Shown: positions 9,073 to 17,352, numbered from the stretch's first letter. The stretch: DNA of 64,000 bases from Sandaracinus amylolyticus (GCF_021631985.1 NZ_CP070225.1:6696001-6760000), one strand, 5' to 3'. Made by a program: numbers and translations. The notes: generated by a model not told the origin, from the letters alone.

Positions 9073-9081
9073 CCGACGATT

Positions 9082-10011
9082 CTACAGACAACCGTTCTCC
9101 AAGATGCTCGTGAGCCCGGTGTTGCGCTCGCTGTAGCACCACGCGAGCACGATCCGATCGTTGGGCCCGAGGTTGCGCACGAGCTGGCGGATCCGGTTCC
9201 CGATCGCGCGCTGCGAGAGCCGCGACGCGTCCTCGACGACGACGCCCGGCGTGCCCGACCACCGCGCTCGATCCTCGTCGAGGAATTGTCGCTCGTGGAT
9301 CCCGCTCGCACCGCTCGCGGGCATGCCGTTGCTGCGACACGCGCCCGGGCCCTCGCCGTCCTCCGAGCCGTGCGTGCCGCTGAGCACGTAGGTGCGGCCC
9401 GGAGAGCCGTCGACGATGTCCTCGAAGTCCGATTGATCGATCGGGATCGTCGAGACCCAGACGCTCGGACCACCGCCGTTGCGCGTCGGCACCGAGTAGA
9501 AGTTCGGCTGCCCCGGGTGATGCCCGATCGCCGCGGGGTTGTAGTAGTCGCTCACGGTCGGCACCGGTTGGCCGTGCGAGCCGTTCGCCGGTCGATTGCG
9601 CGGGTTCCGGCGATCGCGCGCGCTGCAGACCATCTCTTCCGCGCCGGCATCGGGCGCACCACGATCGACCCCGGCGTCGCGGCCGCGATCCCGGGTGCCG
9701 CCGCGATCGCGATCCCGATCCCGATCGCGATCACGATCTCGGTCACGACGACGATCGGGATCGGGAACGCCGGGCGGGACGAACGCCCCGTCGACGTCGA
9801 AGTCGCCGAGGCCGTCGTCGAGCCCTGCGACCGCCGAGTCGTCGAGATCGCCGGCGTCGCCGACGAACGTCTCGCGCGACACGAGGCCGAGCGAGCCCAT
9901 CGTGGTCACGCCTGCGATCGCGACGAACGCGGTGAGGATCATCTGCTGCGCGCTCATCGCGCCGCGCGCGTCACGCCGGAGCGAGCGCGGCTTCGTGTCG
10001 TGGGTGTCCAT
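9082..10011 (-). CDS. Pseudopilin-like protein with Arg-Asp linker and putative His/Cys peptidase-like C-terminus
   Basis: Residues 1-45 resemble a prepilin: charged leader ending DARG, then AMSAQQ and a hydrophobic helix (Gln replaces Glu+5). An FVGDAGDLDDS..DDGLG block and an Arg-Asp tract (DPDRRRDRDRD...) are shared with the paralogue at 17562-18341. The C-terminal ~180 residues are unrelated to that paralogue. They contain YVLSGTHGSEDG (His214) and DRIVLAWCYS (Cys292), each after a hydrophobic strand, reminiscent of the His/Cys dyad of caspase, CHAT or C80 peptidases; this is inference only. The ATG at 10011 lies 3-4 nt after the predicted sigma-54 start. Followed by a kinase gene, with no obvious immunity gene. 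Confidence 0.75.
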   Translation of the reverse strand: MDTHDTKPRSLRRDARGAMSAQQMILTAFVAIAGVTTMGSLGLVSRETFVGDAGDLDDSAVAGLDDGLGDFDVDGAFVPPGVPDPDRRRDRDRDRDRDRDRDRGGTRDRGRDAGVDRGAPDAGAEEMVCSARDRRNPRNRPANGSHGQPVPTVSDYYNPAAIGHHPGQPNFYSVPTRNGGGPSVWVSTIPIDQSDFEDIVDGSPGRTYVLSGTHGSEDGEGPGACRSNGMPASGASGIHERQFLDEDRARWSGTPGVVVEDASRLSQRAIGNRIRQLVRNLGPNDRIVLAWCYSERNTGLTSILENGCL

Positions 10012-10024
10012 CGCCGTCGCTCCG

Positions 10025-10040
10025 AGCAGCGGGCGTGCCG
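10025..10040 (-). promoter_or_regulatory. Candidate sigma-54 promoter of the pseudopilin-effector/kinase unit
   Basis: On the minus strand CGGCACG-CCCG-CTGCT gives GG and GC with correct -24/-12 spacing. The predicted start falls only about 3 nt before the ATG at 10011, and a GGAG at the usual ribosome-site distance would then lie upstream of +1. The assignment is therefore less secure than at 2410 or 17201. Confidence 0.5.
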
Positions 10041-10060
10041 CCCGATCGGTGCGTCCCGCG

Positions 10061-10125
10061 GGCCCATGCGCATGCGCATCGCGGCGGGCATCGGCGATGC
10101 GCATGCGCATGACCCCTGGGCATGC
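10061..10125. promoter_or_regulatory. Palindromic activator-site cluster in divergent region
   Basis: Two copies of the self-complementary 14-mer ATGCGCATGCGCAT (10066-10079 and 10097-10110, 31 bp apart) flank CGGGCATCGG (10085-10094), followed by CTGGGCATGCG from 10116. These look like variants of the GTGGGCATCG element found at the other promoters of the locus. The cluster lies between the effector gene (minus) and the kinase-NTPase gene (plus) and could control both. Confidence 0.55.
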
Positions 10126-10153
10126 GTGCGTCGGCGCGGCATCCTCGCGGCGC

Positions 10154-12331
10154 ATGAGCGTCGCGGAGGGCTCCGAGGTCGGGGCGATCGTCGGGCCCTA
10201 CCGCGTGCTGCGTCCGATCGCGTCGGGCGGCATGGGCCGCGTCTACCTCGCGCGACACGTCGAGCTCGGGCGCCTCGCCGCGCTGAAGTTCCTCGCGCGC
10301 ACCCTCGCAGGCTCGGGGCGCGCGCGTGCGCAGTTCACGTTCGAGGCGCGCGCGACCGCGTCGCTCTCGCACCCGAACGTCATCACGGTCTACGACGTCG
10401 GCGAGCACGGCGGGCGTCCCTACGTCGCGCTCGAGTACGTGCACGGCCGGACGCTGCACCAGCTGCTGCGCGCCGATCCTCCGAGCATCGGGCGCGCGGC
10501 GCAGCTCGCGGAGGGCATCGCGCGCGCGATCGCGGCGGCGCACGAGGTCGGGCTGCTGCATCGCGATCTGAAGCCGAGCAACGTGGTCGTGGGACACGAC
10601 GATCGGGTGCGCGTGCTCGACTTCGGCATCGCGCGACTGGTCGAGGAAGACGGCCCGGTCGCGCCCGACGATCTCACACGCTTCGATCTGCGTCCCTCGG
10701 CGATCGCGCGGTCGGCGGACGCGTCGGTCGCGGGCACGCCGGCGTACATGGCGCCCGAGCAGTGGGAAGGCCGCGACGCGCGGGGCACCGACTCCTGGGC
10801 GATCGGGCTCGTGCTCTACGAGATGCTCGCGCGGAAGCAGCCGCTCGCGGGGCTCGATCCCATCGCGCTGATGGCGCGCCTCGACGGCGAGCAGCCCTTC
10901 CCTCCGCTGCCGTCGCGCGTGCCCGCGGAGCTCTCGGCGCTGGTGCTCGGCTGCCTCTCGCGCGACCCCGACGCGCGCCCGAGCGCGGCGGAGATCGCGA
11001 CCGAGCTGGCGCGCCTCGCACCGATGCTCGCGACCCGCGAGCCCTATCGCGGCCTCGCGCCCTACGAGCGCCGCGACGCCGAGGTCTTCCGCGGGCGCGA
11101 GCGTGAGATCGACGAGCTCGTCGCGCGCGTCGAGCGCGAGCCGCTGGTGCGCATCGTCGGTGCTGCGGGCGTGGGCAAGACCTCGTTGGTGCGTGCCGGG
11201 CTCGTGCCGCGGCTCGAGCGCACCCAGCGATGGCACGTGCTCGTGGTCCAGCCGGGGCCGAGCCCGTTCGCGAGCATCGCCCGCGCGATCGTCGATGCGT
11301 CCGAGGGCGTGCCCGCGGCGCGCGACGATCGCGACCTCGAGGCGCGGCTGCGCACCTCCCCGGGCGCGCTCGGCCTCGCGCTCGGGCGGCTCGCGACGGC
11401 GCTGCGCAAGCGCGTGCTGCTGGTGATCGATCCGCTCGACGATCCCACGAGCGAGCGCGACGAGACGCGCCTGCTCGGCGCGGCGGTGGCGCGCGCGGTG
11501 GGCGATCCCGCGGAGCCGGTGCGCATCGTGGTGGTCGCGCGCGACGAGACGATCACGGGTGACGTGAGCACCGCGACGACGCGCGTCCGACCGCTCGCGG
11601 GGGCGGCGCTGCACGAGGCGATCACGCGCTCGCTCGATCGCGCCGACGTGGAGGACGCGACCGTCGTGGACGTGCTGGTCGAGGAGACGAGCGCGGCGCC
11701 GGGTGGCGCGAGCCTGCCGATCGTTTCGTTGGTGCTCCAACGATTGTGGGAGCGCCGCGAAGGCGCGCGGCTCACGCGCGCGGACTACGATGCGATCGGA
11801 GGCGCGGTCGGCGCGCTCGCCGCGCACGCCGAGGAGTGGGTCGCGCAGCTCTCCGAGGCCGATGTCGGGCTCGCGCGCGCCGTGCTGCGACGGACCGCGG
11901 ACGCCGGCGTGATCGCACGCGACAGGCTCGTCGCGGGGCTCGGGGATTCGGCGGGCGCGCTCGTGGAGCGCCTGGTCGACGAGCGCATCCTCGCGCGCGA
12001 CGGCGAGACGATCACGCTCGCGCACCCCGGGCTCGTCCGCGCCTGGCCTCGGCTCGCCGAGTGGATCGCGACGCAGCCCGACGTGCACCGCACCGTGCTC
12101 GCGGCGGCGGAGCGCTGGGCGCGCAGTGGCCGTGCGCGCGCGCTGCTCCTCACGCGCCACGAGCTCGACGAGCTCGCCGCGGCCGGAGGCGCGCCGCCTG
12201 CGTGGCCGGAGGACGCACGCGCGCTGGTGCGTGCCTCCGAGGACACGCTCCGCGCGCGTCGTGTGATCACGATCGCGATCGGTGTGTCGATCGCGATCGT
12301 GATCACGATGGTGATCGCGCTGAGCCGCTAG
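10154..12331 (+). CDS. Ser/Thr kinase fused to STAND-type P-loop NTPase with C-terminal membrane anchor
   Basis: Residues about 14-290 are a Hanks kinase domain with ASGGMGRVY, catalytic Lys45, HRDLKPSN (Asp138), DFGIAR and MAPEQWEG. After YRGLAPYERRDAEVFRGRE, the usual linker into WD40/STAND kinases, comes a P-loop NTPase with GAAGVGKTS (from Gly336) and LLVIDPLDD as Walker B. A helical region follows, and a hydrophobic helix near residues 703-723 ends the protein. WD40 repeats, common in this family, are missing. The kinase should face the cytoplasm. It is divergent from the pseudopilin-effector operon and converges on the Tad operon. Likely substrates are the FHA proteins at 6571-7986 and 12339-13199. 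Confidence 0.88.
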   Translation: MSVAEGSEVGAIVGPYRVLRPIASGGMGRVYLARHVELGRLAALKFLARTLAGSGRARAQFTFEARATASLSHPNVITVYDVGEHGGRPYVALEYVHGRTLHQLLRADPPSIGRAAQLAEGIARAIAAAHEVGLLHRDLKPSNVVVGHDDRVRVLDFGIARLVEEDGPVAPDDLTRFDLRPSAIARSADASVAGTPAYMAPEQWEGRDARGTDSWAIGLVLYEMLARKQPLAGLDPIALMARLDGEQPFPPLPSRVPAELSALVLGCLSRDPDARPSAAEIATELARLAPMLATREPYRGLAPYERRDAEVFRGREREIDELVARVEREPLVRIVGAAGVGKTSLVRAGLVPRLERTQRWHVLVVQPGPSPFASIARAIVDASEGVPAARDDRDLEARLRTSPGALGLALGRLATALRKRVLLVIDPLDDPTSERDETRLLGAAVARAVGDPAEPVRIVVVARDETITGDVSTATTRVRPLAGAALHEAITRSLDRADVEDATVVDVLVEETSAAPGGASLPIVSLVLQRLWERREGARLTRADYDAIGGAVGALAAHAEEWVAQLSEADVGLARAVLRRTADAGVIARDRLVAGLGDSAGALVERLVDERILARDGETITLAHPGLVRAWPRLAEWIATQPDVHRTVLAAAERWARSGRARALLLTRHELDELAAAGGAPPAWPEDARALVRASEDTLRARRVITIAIGVSIAIVITMVIALSR

Positions 12332-12338
12332 GCAGCCG

Positions 12339-13199
12339 TCAGCGACCCAGCCGCGGGAAGCGCGAGGTACGCGACGTCTCGGCCTCGAGCGTGCGCGCTC
12401 GCGCGACGTACTCCTGCGCGAGCTCGTCGTCGCGATGCGCGAGGAGCTCGAGCAGCGAGCGCAGCGCGGTGAGCTCCGCCTCCGCGTCCTCGCGCTGTCG
12501 CGCCCGCCGCACCCGCGCGACCAGGCGCGCCGCGCGCTCCTCGAGCTCGGTGCGGAGCTCGTCGCCCTCGGCGCGCAGCGCGTCGGCACCGAGCTCGTCG
12601 CCGACGTGCTCGGCGCACGCCGCCGCGCGCGCGAACGTCTCGACCGCGCGCACTCCGTCCTGCACGTCGAACGCGCGTTGCTCTCGAAGCGCGCGCGCGG
12701 CGAGCGAGAGCTCGAGCGTGCGCCGTCCCGCGCGCTCCTCCTGATCGCACGATGCCGCGAGATCCTCGTCGAACAGCGCGGGGCGCGACGAGCCCGGCGC
12801 ATCCTCCGCCGCGGCCGCGCGCGCGCCACGACGTCCGATCACGAGCGTCGCGAGCGACGCCACGATCACCATCGCGACCGCAGCCGAGAGCCCGCGCATC
12901 CAGTACGCGCGCATGCCGGGCCCTTCGATGCGCTCGAACGTGATGCGCGCATCGCCGAGCGCGACCGCGCGCCCGTAGGGCGCACGGACCGGCGTCTCGT
13001 CCGGCGTCGCGAGCGGCGTGAAGCTCACCGCGTCCCGCGCGAGCTCGATCCGCGCGTGCTCCCACTCGACGCGGCGCGCCCCGATCAGCGCGACGTCGCA
13101 GGTCGGCGCGCGGCCGATCGTCACCGGCGAGCGCGCGATCTCGAACGTGTCGCGGGTGCCGTCCTCGTAGTCCACGTGAGCCCGAGCTCGGATGCGCAT
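12339..13199 (-). CDS. FHA-like membrane protein of the Tad operon
   Basis: The N-terminal ~95 residues look like a degenerate FHA domain (RSPVTIGRAPTCDVALIG then VEWEHARIEL, with His in the expected place). One membrane helix follows at about residues 103-122. The C-terminal ~150 residues are charged, mostly helical and probably coiled. The ATG at 13199 overlaps the tadC stop as TGATG, so it is the last gene of the Tad operon. An FHA protein here could tie pilus assembly to the kinases encoded nearby. Function is not established for this family. Confidence 0.7.
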   Translation of the reverse strand: MRIRARAHVDYEDGTRDTFEIARSPVTIGRAPTCDVALIGARRVEWEHARIELARDAVSFTPLATPDETPVRAPYGRAVALGDARITFERIEGPGMRAYWMRGLSAAVAMVIVASLATLVIGRRGARAAAAEDAPGSSRPALFDEDLAASCDQEERAGRRTLELSLAARALREQRAFDVQDGVRAVETFARAAACAEHVGDELGADALRAEGDELRTELEERAARLVARVRRARQREDAEAELTALRSLLELLAHRDDELAQEYVARARTLEAETSRTSRFPRLGR

Positions 13200-14101
13200 C
13201 ACAGTCCCTCCGCGATCGAGAGCGCCATCGGCCCGAGAACGAGCAACATGATGGCGCCGAACACCAACGTGAGCGGCGCGAGGAGCGCGAGGCTCGCGCG
13301 CGCCGCCGCTTCTTCCACCGCGACACCGCGTCGCTGGCGGAGCACCGACGCCTGCACCGCGAGCGCATCGGCGAGCGGGCTGCCCTTCTCTTCCGCGCGC
13401 AGCGCCGCGTTCACGAGATCACGCACCGGGCGGGTCGGCACGCGCTCGGCGAGGCGCGCGAGCGCCGCGCTGCGCGTCGATCCGAGCTGCAGCTCCTCGA
13501 GCATGCGCGTGAGCTCGTCGTGGAGCGGCGAGCCCGCGGCGACCGCGTCGGAGAGCGTCGTGCGCACCGCGCCGACGAAGTCCATGCCCGCGCTCATGCA
13601 GAGCGCCATGACCTCGACGCAGCCCGGCAGCGCGCGGGTGATCGTGCGCTCGCGATGGGTGCGCGCTTCACGGAGGATCGAGAGCGGATGCGCGGCGCCG
13701 ACCATCGTCGCGAGGGGCACCAGCGCGATCGGCACGCGCGGCACCATCGCGCACGCGAGCAGCGCGCCGAGGGTCGCGAGGGTGGACATCACGATCGCCG
13801 TGGCGACGAGCTCCGACGCGATCCATCCGTGCGGCGAGCCGGCGCGGGCCAGCGCCTCTTCGGCGCGCACGCCGAGCGATCCCAGCCGCGACGGCGGGAG
13901 CCATGCCGCGACGTGGCGCACGAGCGGGTCGATCCACCGCATCACCCCGCCCGCCGCGATGCTGCGTGCGCGGATGATCCCGCGATGGCCCGCGCGTGCA
14001 TCGGCGAGCGGGGGCTCCGACGCGACGAGCATCGACGCCAGCACGAATCCGATCGCGGCGAGCGCGAGCCCGTAGGTCAGCCAGGCGAGCGAGGTCGTCA
14101 T
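13199..14101 (-). CDS. tadC: TadC-like type II secretion F-domain protein
   Basis: A 300-residue inner-membrane protein with a short N-terminal membrane segment, two central helices, a T2SSF (GspF) cytoplasmic domain (ALPGCVEVMALCMSAGMDFVGAVR and AEEKGSPLADALAVQA) and two C-terminal helices. This is the TadC layout. TadB/TadC form the inner-membrane platform of Tad pili that works with the TadA ATPase. GGAGGT sits 8 nt before ATG 14101; a GTG at 14104 is equally possible. The gene follows tadB closely. Confidence 0.85.
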   Translation of the reverse strand: MTTSLAWLTYGLALAAIGFVLASMLVASEPPLADARAGHRGIIRARSIAAGGVMRWIDPLVRHVAAWLPPSRLGSLGVRAEEALARAGSPHGWIASELVATAIVMSTLATLGALLACAMVPRVPIALVPLATMVGAAHPLSILREARTHRERTITRALPGCVEVMALCMSAGMDFVGAVRTTLSDAVAAGSPLHDELTRMLEELQLGSTRSAALARLAERVPTRPVRDLVNAALRAEEKGSPLADALAVQASVLRQRRGVAVEEAAARASLALLAPLTLVFGAIMLLVLGPMALSIAEGL

Positions 14102-14105
14102 CACG

Positions 14106-14954
14106 TCACACCTCCAGCGAGAGCACCGAGCGCGCGGTGAAGATCGCGGCGAGCCAGAGCGCGATCGCGAGCGCGAGCACGATCCCGCCGATGAGCCCCT
14201 CGAAGAGCGGATCGAAGTACCCCGGGCTGAGCGCGCGCAGCGCGAGGGCGATCGCGAGCGGGAGCGCGCCGAGCACCCAGATCTGACCCTTGCCCTCCGC
14301 GGTCTTGCTGCGGATCACCCCCTCGAGCCGCGCGATCTCGCGGAGCTGTCGCGCGTTGCTCTCGAGCAGCGCGGGGAGCTCGCCGCCGGTGCGCCGGCCC
14401 ACGAGCAGCAGCGCGACCACGCCGGTGATCATCGGGCTGCGGATGCGCTCCGAGAGACGTCGCAGCGCGTCGTCGAGCGAGGCACCGAGCTCGCACTCGA
14501 CGAGGAGGACCTCGAGCTCTTCCGACATCGCGCCGGTCGAGAGGCGCGACGCGTACGCGAGCGCGCCGCCGATCGATCCGTCGGTGCGCAGCGAGCTCGC
14601 CATCGCGGTGAGCCATGCCTCGACGTCGTTCTCGACCGCGGTGACGCGCGCCGCGCGCGCCTTCTGGAGGTGCAGCGCGGGACCGATCAGGAGGAACGGT
14701 ACCACCAGCAGGAACACCGGCTGTCCGCTCGCCATCGCCAGCGAGAGCGCGCCCACGACGCCGACCGTCTGCGCGATCAGCACCGCACGCGCCGACATCC
14801 GAGCGCGCACGAACGCCAGGTCCACCGAGAGCGCGGCCTCACGCGCGCGCCACCACCGCGCGGGGAGCGCGTCGGGATCGACCAGCGTCGAGTACGTCGC
14901 GATCGCGACCCCGACCGCGAGCAGCGCGACGCCGAGCACGAAGTTGCGGTCCAT
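14106..14954 (-). CDS. tadB: TadB-like type II secretion F-domain protein
   Basis: A 282-residue membrane protein with N-terminal and central hydrophobic helices, a T2SSF domain (VEAWLTAMASSLRTDGSIGGALAYAS, VGRRTGGELPALLESNARQLREIARLE) and two C-terminal helices. It sits directly before tadC and behind cpaB, the order expected for Tad loci, although the CpaC, CpaE and CpaF genes usually found between them are absent. It should form the inner-membrane platform with TadC. Confidence 0.85.
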   Translation of the reverse strand: MDRNFVLGVALLAVGVAIATYSTLVDPDALPARWWRAREAALSVDLAFVRARMSARAVLIAQTVGVVGALSLAMASGQPVFLLVVPFLLIGPALHLQKARAARVTAVENDVEAWLTAMASSLRTDGSIGGALAYASRLSTGAMSEELEVLLVECELGASLDDALRRLSERIRSPMITGVVALLLVGRRTGGELPALLESNARQLREIARLEGVIRSKTAEGKGQIWVLGALPLAIALALRALSPGYFDPLFEGLIGGIVLALAIALWLAAIFTARSVLSLEV

Positions 14955-14967
14955 CGTCGTCGCTCCT

Positions 14968-15735
14968 TCAGCGGATGCTCGAGGGCACGTCGCTGCGCGC
15001 GCGGCGGCGGCGGCGCTCGGCCGCGACCAGCACGTCGGCGTCGGTCACCGGATCGCCCATCGAGAGCATGGGCTCGACGTCGTCGGGGTTGCGCAGCACG
15101 AGGTGCAGATCACCGGTCGACTGCGCGTGCACGAGGCGCTGCGCTTCGTCGACGGTCGCCGCGACCGTGACCTGCTGCGCCGAGGTCGCGCCGCAGCGCG
15201 AGGGCGAGCTCGGGTCGAGCGTGCCCGCGACCGCGAGCACCAGGACGTTCTCGAGCAGCTGCGCGGTGACGCGCTCCTCGCTTCCGAGGCGCGGCGCGAA
15301 GTGCAGCACGTCGACGCGATCACCCGGGCGCAAGAGACCGGTGAAGGCCGAGGTCGCGTGCACGCGGACCGTCACCGCGCGCCGTCCTTCGCCGATCACC
15401 GCGGCGAGCCGCGCGGCCGCGACCGCCTCGTCGTCGACGTCGTTCCACAGCAGCGCCTCACCGGCGCGGAGCGCGCTCACCGCGCGCAGTCCGACCACGG
15501 TCTCGGTGTCCTCGAAGGGCACGTGGCGCTCTTCGACGTAGGCGCGCGGGATGGTGCGCACCGCGAGCACGTCGCGCGTCAGCACCGCGCCCGGCGCGAG
15601 GTCGCGCGTGACCGCGACCACGCGGACCGGCTCACCGCCTTGGGCCTCGCGCCGCACGCGCGCGAACGCGGCGAAGCAGAGCGCGGCACCGATGCCTGCG
15701 ACGAGGAGAGAGAGGAGCAGCGCTCGGAGCTTCAC
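14968..15735 (-). CDS. cpaB: CpaB/RcpC-like pilus assembly protein with SAF domain
   Basis: It has a signal-anchor helix (LLLSLLVAGIGAALCFAAF), then a SAF domain at about residues 38-100 (VVAVTRDLAPGAVLTRDVLAVRTIP, LRAGEALLW), then the RcpC/CpaB core (VTVRVHATSAFTGLLRPGDRVDVLHF). SAF domains are proposed to bind peptidoglycan or glycans. CpaB/RcpC is a periplasmic component of the Tad outer-membrane complex. The GTG start overlaps the upstream stop as GTGA, indicating coupling. Length is usual for the family. Confidence 0.9.
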   Translation of the reverse strand: MKLRALLLSLLVAGIGAALCFAAFARVRREAQGGEPVRVVAVTRDLAPGAVLTRDVLAVRTIPRAYVEERHVPFEDTETVVGLRAVSALRAGEALLWNDVDDEAVAAARLAAVIGEGRRAVTVRVHATSAFTGLLRPGDRVDVLHFAPRLGSEERVTAQLLENVLVLAVAGTLDPSSPSRCGATSAQQVTVAATVDEAQRLVHAQSTGDLHLVLRNPDDVEPMLSMGDPVTDADVLVAAERRRRRARSDVPSSIR

Positions 15736-16649
15736 GGGGAGACCTCCTGTTCGTTCGTGGGCGTCGTGAGGACGGCGATCGCGATCTCGCCGCCCTCGTC
15801 GCGGCTCGCGATCACCGCGACCACCGCACCGTCGCGCTCGGCGACGATCGATCCTTCACCGCGGGCGTCGGACCACGCCGCGTGCGTGTGCTCGTGCCAT
15901 CCGCGCCGCGCGAGATCGGCGCGGTACTCGTTCAGCACCTCGCCGGCGTCGCGCGTCACCGAGTACGCGGCGATGCCGTAGGGACGCGCCTCGACGTCCG
16001 CCGAGAGCAGCCGGCGCATCCCGGCAGGACGGGCGACGATCGCAGGATCCGCGCCCGGCGCATCGCCTTCCGCAGGGAACATCTCGAGGGGCCGCACCGG
16101 GCCCGCGCTCTCGACCGTGACCACGTGGGTGCCGGTCTCCGACGCGCGCGCGTACACGTAGTGCAGCGTGCCGATCGACGTGAGGTCGCCGGTGTCGAGG
16201 AAGCGCTGGGCGAGCAGCGCGACGCTCTCGGGCGTCATCTCCATGCGCATGCCGAAGCACGCGACGTAGCCGCGGGTCTCGCCCTGCGCGCGCACCACCG
16301 GAGAGAGCGCCTCGCCGTCGCGACCGAGCGTCTCCTGGAGCTGCTCCTCGAGCCGTCCGTCGCGCTCGCGGCAGCGCGCGTCGGCGCCGTCGAGCACGTC
16401 CTCGAGCGACGCGTCGTGCATCGCGGTCGTGATGCGGAGGCGCGCGCCGTTGAGCTGCAGCACCTCCGACGAGAGCAGCGCGCCGCGATCGAGCCGCGCG
16501 AGATCGGCGCCGAGCCCGAGCAGCGCCTCGTCGACGTCGGCGCGCACGCGCCCGAGGCACCACACGATGCCGACCGCCCACACCACGACGAGGTAGATCG
16601 CGAGGCGCGCGAGCCCGCGGCGATCGACGCGCGCAGCCAGGCTCAGCAT
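15732..16649 (-). CDS. Membrane-anchored protein of the Tad operon, unknown function
   Basis: A 305-residue protein with one N-terminal membrane helix (residues about 16-36) and a periplasmic domain containing two to three cysteines. I recognise no family. The second half has a compact alpha/beta pattern (YSVTRDAGEVLNEYRADLARRGWHEH...GSIVAERDGAVVAVIASRDEGGEIAIAVLTT) that recalls small domains repeated in periplasmic assembly proteins. It overlaps the end of tadE upstream and the cpaB start downstream, so it is translationally embedded in the operon and probably a pilus accessory protein. Confidence 0.75.
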   Translation of the reverse strand: MLSLAARVDRRGLARLAIYLVVVWAVGIVWCLGRVRADVDEALLGLGADLARLDRGALLSSEVLQLNGARLRITTAMHDASLEDVLDGADARCRERDGRLEEQLQETLGRDGEALSPVVRAQGETRGYVACFGMRMEMTPESVALLAQRFLDTGDLTSIGTLHYVYARASETGTHVVTVESAGPVRPLEMFPAEGDAPGADPAIVARPAGMRRLLSADVEARPYGIAAYSVTRDAGEVLNEYRADLARRGWHEHTHAAWSDARGEGSIVAERDGAVVAVIASRDEGGEIAIAVLTTPTNEQEVSP

Positions 16650-17176
16650 CCGAGCGGCCCTCCGAGGCCGATGCTCGACACCGCGCTGCAGAACACGTCG
16701 CGCGCGACCGTCTCGATGGTGCGCTCGCGCTCGTTGCACACGCCGAGCGCGCTCGCCTCCATCTCGCGCGGAGGCGCGGGGAAGAGCGGCGTGCTCTGCG
16801 CGGTCGCGGTCGCGGAGAGGCGCACGGTACGCCCGAAGATCGCCTCGCCGGTCGAGCCCAGCCCGGGGATCGGGAAGGAGCTCTGCATCTCCTGCACCGA
16901 CGCGACCGCATCGGCGAGCGCGGGATCACCACCGTCGTCGGCCGCGCCGCCGCCGGTCTCGCGGCACTCGGGTGGCAGCGTCTCGCAGCCGCCGTTCGCG
17001 TAGGCCCACGCGCACTCGCGGGCCCGCAGCGACGCGTCCATGCGCGCCGCGTGCACGCCGTGGAGGTACACGACGCCGCCCGCGAGCAGCACGAACACGG
17101 GGATCACCAGGACCGCCTCGGCATAGGCCGCGCCGCGCGTGTCGCGCAGCAGCGATCGTTCGACGTCTCGTCGCAT
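16643..17176 (-). CDS. tadE: TadE-like pseudopilin, first gene of the Tad operon
   Basis: The leader LRDTRG is followed by AAYAEAVLVIPVFVLLAGG: Gly-1 and Glu+5 with a hydrophobic helix, the TadE pseudopilin signature. The 177-residue length is normal. The periplasmic part has several cysteines likely to form disulfides. The ATG at 17176 has GAGGT 8 nt upstream and lies about 14 nt after the start predicted from the sigma-54 element at 17201-17216. Five downstream genes to 12339 follow with overlaps or short gaps and should be cotranscribed. Confidence 0.85.
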   Translation of the reverse strand: MRRDVERSLLRDTRGAAYAEAVLVIPVFVLLAGGVVYLHGVHAARMDASLRARECAWAYANGGCETLPPECRETGGGAADDGGDPALADAVASVQEMQSSFPIPGLGSTGEAIFGRTVRLSATATAQSTPLFPAPPREMEASALGVCNERERTIETVARDVFCSAVSSIGLGGPLGC

Positions 17177-17200
17177 CACCGCACCTCGACGAGGCCCTTT

Positions 17201-17216
17201 CGCAGCCGGCGTGCCA
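17201..17216 (-). promoter_or_regulatory. Candidate sigma-54 promoter of the tadE-cpaB-tadB-tadC-FHA operon
   Basis: The minus strand reads TGGCACG-CCGG-CTGCG, with GG and GC at -24/-12 spacing. The leader is about 13 nt and contains GAGG. Four GTGGGCATCG-like elements lie 23-86 bp upstream. Confidence 0.68.
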
Positions 17217-17238
17217 CGCGGATCGTGCGGATCGAGGG

Positions 17239-17302
17239 GTGGGCATCGCCGCGATCGAGGTGGGCATCGGGTGGGCATCGGCGATCTCGACCCGATGCCC
17301 AT
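17239..17302. promoter_or_regulatory. Four GTGGGCATCG elements upstream of the Tad operon
   Basis: Exact forward copies at 17239-17248, 17260-17269 and 17271-17280, and an inverted CGATGCCCAT at 17293-17302. The first-to-second spacing is 21 bp (two helical turns) and the second-to-third is 11 bp (one turn), so the sites face the same side of the helix, as expected for cooperative activator binding. Confidence 0.65.
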
Positions 17303-17352
17303 GCGCACGAAACGCGACGAGCGGAGCACGGGCCCCGCTCGTCGTGATGGCG

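Noticed and set aside
9971..12829. Very long minus-strand open frame opposite the kinase-STAND gene
   Set aside because: It is an Arg/His-rich shadow with no domain pattern and lies entirely opposite genes with clear motifs. Long antisense frames are normal at this GC content.
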